Assembly (NCBI GenBank): GCA_007119305.1 | Contig: SKPY01000254.1 | Location: 1-6,807 of the forward strand | Length of the DNA: 6,807 nt | Direction: 5' to 3' | Origin: Nitriliruptorales bacterium | GTDB lineage: Bacteria > Actinomycetota > Nitriliruptoria > Euzebyales > Egibacteraceae | Shown here: piece by piece, positions 4,261 through 6,807 of the stretch | Layout of the letters: each line of letters starts with the position of its first letter | Position numbering within the stretch: the stretch's first letter is position 1 | The notes under the pieces: model-generated | What the model was told of the DNA's origin: nothing | What the model saw: only the letters and a program-made list of their open reading frames with translations | The model's database searches: none | Program-made: the position numbers and the translations under genes

Positions 4261-5111
4261 ACGCGCACGCGATCCAGGGCTGCGTCATCGCCGTGCCGAG
4301 CAGGGGCCGGCTGCGCGAGCAGTGCCTCGGCCTGCTGTCGTCGGCCGGATACCCGACCGGGATGCTGCACGGCGGCGGGTCGATGGCCCGACTCGACGGT
4401 CTGTCGCTCATCGAGATGCGCCCCCGCGACGCCGCCGCCGCACTCGCCGCAGAGCAGCTCGACGCGGCGTTCATCGCGACCGACCTCGCCATGGAGTACG
4501 AGCTCGAGGACCTGCCGGCGGTCCCGCTCGGCTTCTCGCGCTCCGACCTGGTGCTCGCCGCACGCGACGACGACCCGCGCGGCGTCGGGGGGTTCGCGGG
4601 GGCGGTGGTCGCAACCCATCTCCCGCGGCTCACCCGCCGCTTCCTGGAGGGCCGCGGCGTTGATGCCACCGTGGTCGAGATGGGCGGTTCGCTCGAGGGG
4701 GTGTGCGCCTCGGGGCTGGCCGACGCGATCGTCGACCTGCGTGAGACCGGCACGTCGCTGGCCCGCAACCGGCTGCGCGTCGTCGAGGAGATCCGCGCCT
4801 GCGAGGCGCTGTTCGTGCGCCGTACCGAAGCGGCCGTCCTCGACGACCTCGCCTTGCGCCTCCAGGCCAGCCTCGACGCCCGCCGGCACCGCTACGTGAT
4901 GCTGCACGTCCCGCGTGAGCGTCTCGAGGCGCTGCGTGAGGTGTTCCCCGGACTTGCGTCGCCGACCGTGCTGCCGCTTGCCGGGCGGGAGGACCTCGTC
5001 GCGGTGCACTTCGTCGTCAGCGCCGACGACCTGTGGGCGCGCCTGTCGGATCTGCGCGCGCTCGGCGCGACCGGAATCGTCGCCCTCGAACCGCAGGCGC
5101 TCCTGCCCTGA
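4257..5111 (+). CDS. hisG: ATP phosphoribosyltransferase, long form (histidine biosynthesis step 1)
   Basis: A 284-residue enzyme that joins ATP and PRPP to form phosphoribosyl-ATP, the committed and feedback-controlled step of histidine synthesis. Visible: IAVPSRGRL at 11-19, RPRDAAAAL at 55-63, VATHLPRLTRRFLEGRGV at 118-135, GLADAIVDLRETGTSL at 153-168 (PRPP loop, D160 to L168), VVEEIR at 175-180. Residues from about 212 on (YVMLHVPRERL, then PGLASPTVLPLAG) match the C-terminal regulatory domain of the M. tuberculosis enzyme, so this is the long HisZ-independent form. Odd: the normally conserved GITGxD becomes AFIATD at 71-76, and the MLDYD segment recalled from the regulatory domain of the M. 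tuberculosis enzyme reads MLHVP here, so histidine feedback may differ. GTG start overlaps the hisE stop as GTGA, indicating coupled translation. Identity is firm from domain order and hisE pairing; activity is less so. Confidence 0.88.
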   Translation: MNAHAIQGCVIAVPSRGRLREQCLGLLSSAGYPTGMLHGGGSMARLDGLSLIEMRPRDAAAALAAEQLDAAFIATDLAMEYELEDLPAVPLGFSRSDLVLAARDDDPRGVGGFAGAVVATHLPRLTRRFLEGRGVDATVVEMGGSLEGVCASGLADAIVDLRETGTSLARNRLRVVEEIRACEALFVRRTEAAVLDDLALRLQASLDARRHRYVMLHVPRERLEALREVFPGLASPTVLPLAGREDLVAVHFVVSADDLWARLSDLRALGATGIVALEPQALLP

Positions 5112-5119
5112 GGACGTCC

Positions 5120-5149
5120 ATGGGCGGAAGCCGCAAGCTGCAGGCCTGA
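5120..5149 (+). CDS. Possible 9-codon leader ORF upstream of the regulator
   Basis: GAGGA at 5110-5114, overlapping the hisG stop, lies 5 bases before an ATG at 5120. The frame reads MGGSRKLQA and ends with TGA at 5147-5149, 48 bases before the regulator's ATG. The ribosome binding site and spacing are good. The peptide has no recognisable feature and no run of regulatory codons, so an attenuation role is not supported. It could be chance. Confidence 0.2.
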   Translation: MGGSRKLQA

Positions 5150-5171
5150 CGTTATCGACGGCGTGCAGGCC
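5139..5171 (+). repeat. Direct repeat TGCAGGCC upstream of the regulator gene
   Basis: TGCAGGCC occurs at 5139-5146 and again at 5164-5171, 25 bases apart. GGCCTG at 5143-5148 can also pair with CAGGCC at 5166-5171. The second copy lies just before the -10-like box, a suitable place for a regulator to bind, perhaps the downstream protein itself. The 86-base gap also holds the palindrome GGACGTCC (5112-5119). Confidence 0.3.
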
Positions 5172-5184
5172 CGGGGCGTCCAGG

Positions 5185-5190
5185 CATACT
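5185..5190 (+). promoter_or_regulatory. -10-like box placed for a leaderless regulator transcript
   Basis: CATACT resembles TATACT, keeping the key A at position 2 and T at position 6. It ends 7 bases before the ATG at 5198, so transcription would begin at or next to that codon. No ribosome binding site precedes the ATG. This is the classic layout of leaderless actinobacterial mRNAs. No convincing -35 is seen and the first -10 base is not T. Confidence 0.4.
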
Positions 5191-5197
5191 TGTCCGC

Positions 5198-6807
5198 ATG
5201 GGGAGCGAGGTGGCGGGACACACCGGCGCTGTGGACCTTCGGTCGCACGGTGTCGAGCGCTTCCCGTACACGAAGTTCCTGCCCCCGGCGCTGGACGAGC
5301 GGGTCGTCGCGGACGGGATCGTGGCGCGGCTGGACGCGGCCGTGCGTGCCCACCAGCTGACCCTGCTGCACGCACCGGCGGGCTCGGGCAAGACGACGGC
5401 GCTGGCGGCCTGGGCCGGCGCTGCCCGCGACGCGGTGATCTGGGTCCGTCTGAGCGCCGAGGAGAACGAACCCGTGGTCGCGGCCACGGCCCTGCTGGAG
5501 GCCGGCCGGCGCTGGCTCGGCGCGGCTTTCGGCCGGCGGCTCGCACGGGTGCTGGACGCGGCCGTATCCGACCCCACGCCGCTGGTGACCGCGCTCGTCA
5601 ACGACCTCGGTGACGGGCCGCCGGTCGTGCTCGTGCTCGACGACGTCCACGTCGTGACCGCACCCGCCGCGGCCGCGTTCCTCGACCTGCTGCTCGACCA
5701 CCTGCCGCCTACGGTCGGTGTGCTGATGAGCAGCCGCACGGCCCCGGCCCTGTCGCTGGCCAGGCGCAGGGTGCGGGGGCAGCTCACCGAGTTCGGGCTC
5801 GCCGATCTGCGCCTCGATCGCGACGCGGTGCGCCGGGTGCTGGCACATGCGGCGCTGCCCACCGACGACGAGGTCGACGCGGTGCTCGAGGTCAGCGGGG
5901 GCTGGGCGGCTGCGGTGCGGCTGGCCACCACCCGCGTGGGCACCGCAGGACCGGTCGGGGCGGGGGCGGCCGGGGTGGGGACACCGCACGGGGCGCGTGC
6001 CCCTTCCGTCGTCGCCGTGGCGTCCGAGCTCGCACCCTTCTTCGACGAGGAGGTCCTGGACCTGCTGCCGGAACGGCTGCGCACCTTCTTGCTCGAGACC
6101 GCGATCCTCGACGAGCTTGCTCCCGAGGTGTGCGACGTGGTCACCGGCGGCGGCGACAGCCGCGCGGTGCTCGTCGAGCTGGACCGCCGCAACCTGTTCC
6201 TCACCCGTCATGCGGGCGACGGCGGCGACACGTGGCGCGTGCACGATCTGTTCGCCGCCTTCCTGCGTGACCAGCTGGCCGCCCGGTGGCCCGCGGAGCG
6301 GGTGCGGGAGCTGCACCGTCGTGCCGCTCGCGCGCTCGCCCCGCTGCGGGCGCTGCCCCACCTGCTGGCCGCCGGCGAACACGACGAGGCGGCGGCGGTG
6401 ATCGACGAGCTCGCCTTCGCCGACCTCGACGCCAGCGCTGTGGTGTTGCTCGAGCCGTGGATCCGGGCTCTGCCCACCGACGTCGTCGAGCGCCACCACC
6501 GGCTGGCCATGGTGCTGACCTGGAGCGACCGCGTGACCGGCCGCAGCCACGAGGTGCTGACCGTCCTCGAGCCGGTCCGCGCACGGTTGCGCGCACGGGG
6601 TGAGCGCCACGCCGCCGCGGAGGTCGCGGCGGCGCTGGCCGAGGCCTACCTGCAGCTCGGCGACACCGCGCGCGCCGGCGCGGCGCTCGACGAGGTGCTC
6701 GCGGAGCCGGTGGCGCCGGTCTTCCGCGTCAGCGGACTCGTCGGCCGCATGTGGTGGCACTACTTCTGTGGGGACTGGGGCCAGACGAGCGCGAGCCTGC
6801 AGGCGGC
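5198..6807 (+). CDS. MalT-type LuxR-family ATPase regulator, N-terminal part (3' end outside window)
   Basis: The frame is open from ATG 5198 to the window's edge: 536 codons plus two bases. Such proteins are large signal-responsive ATPases (STAND class) that activate transcription through a C-terminal LuxR helix-turn-helix, which would lie beyond the window. Visible in order: YTKFLPPALDERVV at 24-37 (family entry motif), APAGSGKTT at 59-67 (Walker A, K65), VVLVLDDVH at 143-151 (Walker B, D148/D149), SSRTAP at 178-183, ADLRLDRDAV at 202-211, SGGWAAAVRLA at 233-243, FFDEEVLDLLPERLRTFLLE at 281-300, LDRRNLFLTRH at 328-338 and WRVHDLFAAFLRDQL at 346-360. Helical, TPR-like sequence follows from about 385. 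A Gly/Ala-rich insertion sits at 248-270. There is no ribosome binding site before ATG 5198; GTG 5210 has GGGGAG 4 bases upstream and is an alternative start. Ligand and targets cannot be told. Confidence 0.9.
   Translation, partial: MGSEVAGHTGAVDLRSHGVERFPYTKFLPPALDERVVADGIVARLDAAVRAHQLTLLHAPAGSGKTTALAAWAGAARDAVIWVRLSAEENEPVVAATALLEAGRRWLGAAFGRRLARVLDAAVSDPTPLVTALVNDLGDGPPVVLVLDDVHVVTAPAAAAFLDLLLDHLPPTVGVLMSSRTAPALSLARRRVRGQLTEFGLADLRLDRDAVRRVLAHAALPTDDEVDAVLEVSGGWAAAVRLATTRVGTAGPVGAGAAGVGTPHGARAPSVVAVASELAPFFDEEVLDLLPERLRTFLLETAILDELAPEVCDVVTGGGDSRAVLVELDRRNLFLTRHAGDGGDTWRVHDLFAAFLRDQLAARWPAERVRELHRRAARALAPLRALPHLLAAGEHDEAAAVIDELAFADLDASAVVLLEPWIRALPTDVVERHHRLAMVLTWSDRVTGRSHEVLTVLEPVRARLRARGERHAAAEVAAALAEAYLQLGDTARAGAALDEVLAEPVAPVFRVSGLVGRMWWHYFCGDWGQTSASLQA
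5957..5980 (+). other. G-quadruplex candidate inside the regulator gene
   Basis: G-runs of 4, 5, 4 and 4 (5957-5960, 5962-5966, 5972-5975, 5977-5980) with loops of 1, 5 and 1 base lie on the coding strand. They encode part of the Gly/Ala-rich insertion (residues about 254-261) that interrupts the conserved domain. Both G4 candidates in coding sequence fall in such non-conserved segments. Confidence 0.4.

Noticed and set aside
5163..5360. A 65-codon + strand frame starting before the regulator
   Set aside because: It lies in another frame across the true N-terminus of the regulator and shows no domain.
2364..5546. A 1060-codon open frame on the - strand
   Set aside because: It runs antisense to ahcY, hisE, hisG and part of the regulator, all of which are clearly real. 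Its translation is rich in Arg, Gly, Asp and His with no domain, as expected from the complement of GC-rich codons.
4892..6760. A 622-codon open frame on the - strand
   Set aside because: It is antisense to hisG and the MalT-type regulator, whose motifs are unmistakable on the + strand. The - strand product is low-complexity with no recognisable fold.

Overview
The window reads as a stretch of ordinary chromosome from a very GC-rich actinobacterium. The base composition, the heavy use of GTG starts, the 4-base RTGA gene overlaps, and the run phosphomannomutase / Trm112-like / SIS-family isomerase / SAH hydrolase all point to that phylum; this order resembles the manB-manA-ahcY neighbourhood of Streptomyces and Mycobacterium. 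The SAH hydrolase is the short form usual in archaea and thermophiles rather than the long form of most actinobacteria, which suggests a deep-branching lineage. That placement is inference. All genes lie on the + strand.

Layout. 1-261: C-terminal end of a phosphomannomutase/phosphoglucomutase. 262-318: short gap with a stem-loop and a strong ribosome binding site. 319-504: Trm112-like zinc-ribbon protein. 501-1553: SIS-domain phosphoglucose/phosphomannose isomerase. 1588-2367: class I purine nucleoside phosphorylase. 2368-2612: the only sizeable intergenic region, with nested inverted repeats, a recurring 13-base motif and a candidate promoter. 2613-3881: S-adenosylhomocysteine hydrolase. 3916-4260: hisE. 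4257-5111: hisG, long form. 5112-5197: short gap with a 9-codon ORF, a repeated octamer and a -10-like box. 5198-6807: N-terminal 536 residues of a large MalT-type LuxR-family ATPase regulator, open at the right edge.

How the genes fit together. The first block handles hexose-phosphate/mannose metabolism plus a small methyltransferase-partner-like protein. The middle pair links the methylation cycle (SAH to homocysteine plus a nucleoside) to purine salvage (nucleoside to base plus ribose-1-phosphate). hisE-hisG carry out the first two steps of histidine synthesis, which also consume ATP and PRPP. Genes within each block are joined by RTGA overlaps.

Most interesting observations. Both 34-base gaps (SIS isomerase/PNP and ahcY/hisE) are filled exactly by a 13-codon mini-ORF whose start overlaps the upstream stop and whose stop overlaps the downstream start. 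A very strong G-quadruplex candidate sits in the first codons of hisE, in a non-conserved Gly/Ala extension; a second lies in a Gly/Ala insertion of the regulator. The region before ahcY carries four related copies of a 13-base motif arranged as inverted repeats. The HisG has lost the usual GITG motif. I saw no RNA gene, mobile element or CRISPR array, and nothing that amounts to a clear new multi-gene system.
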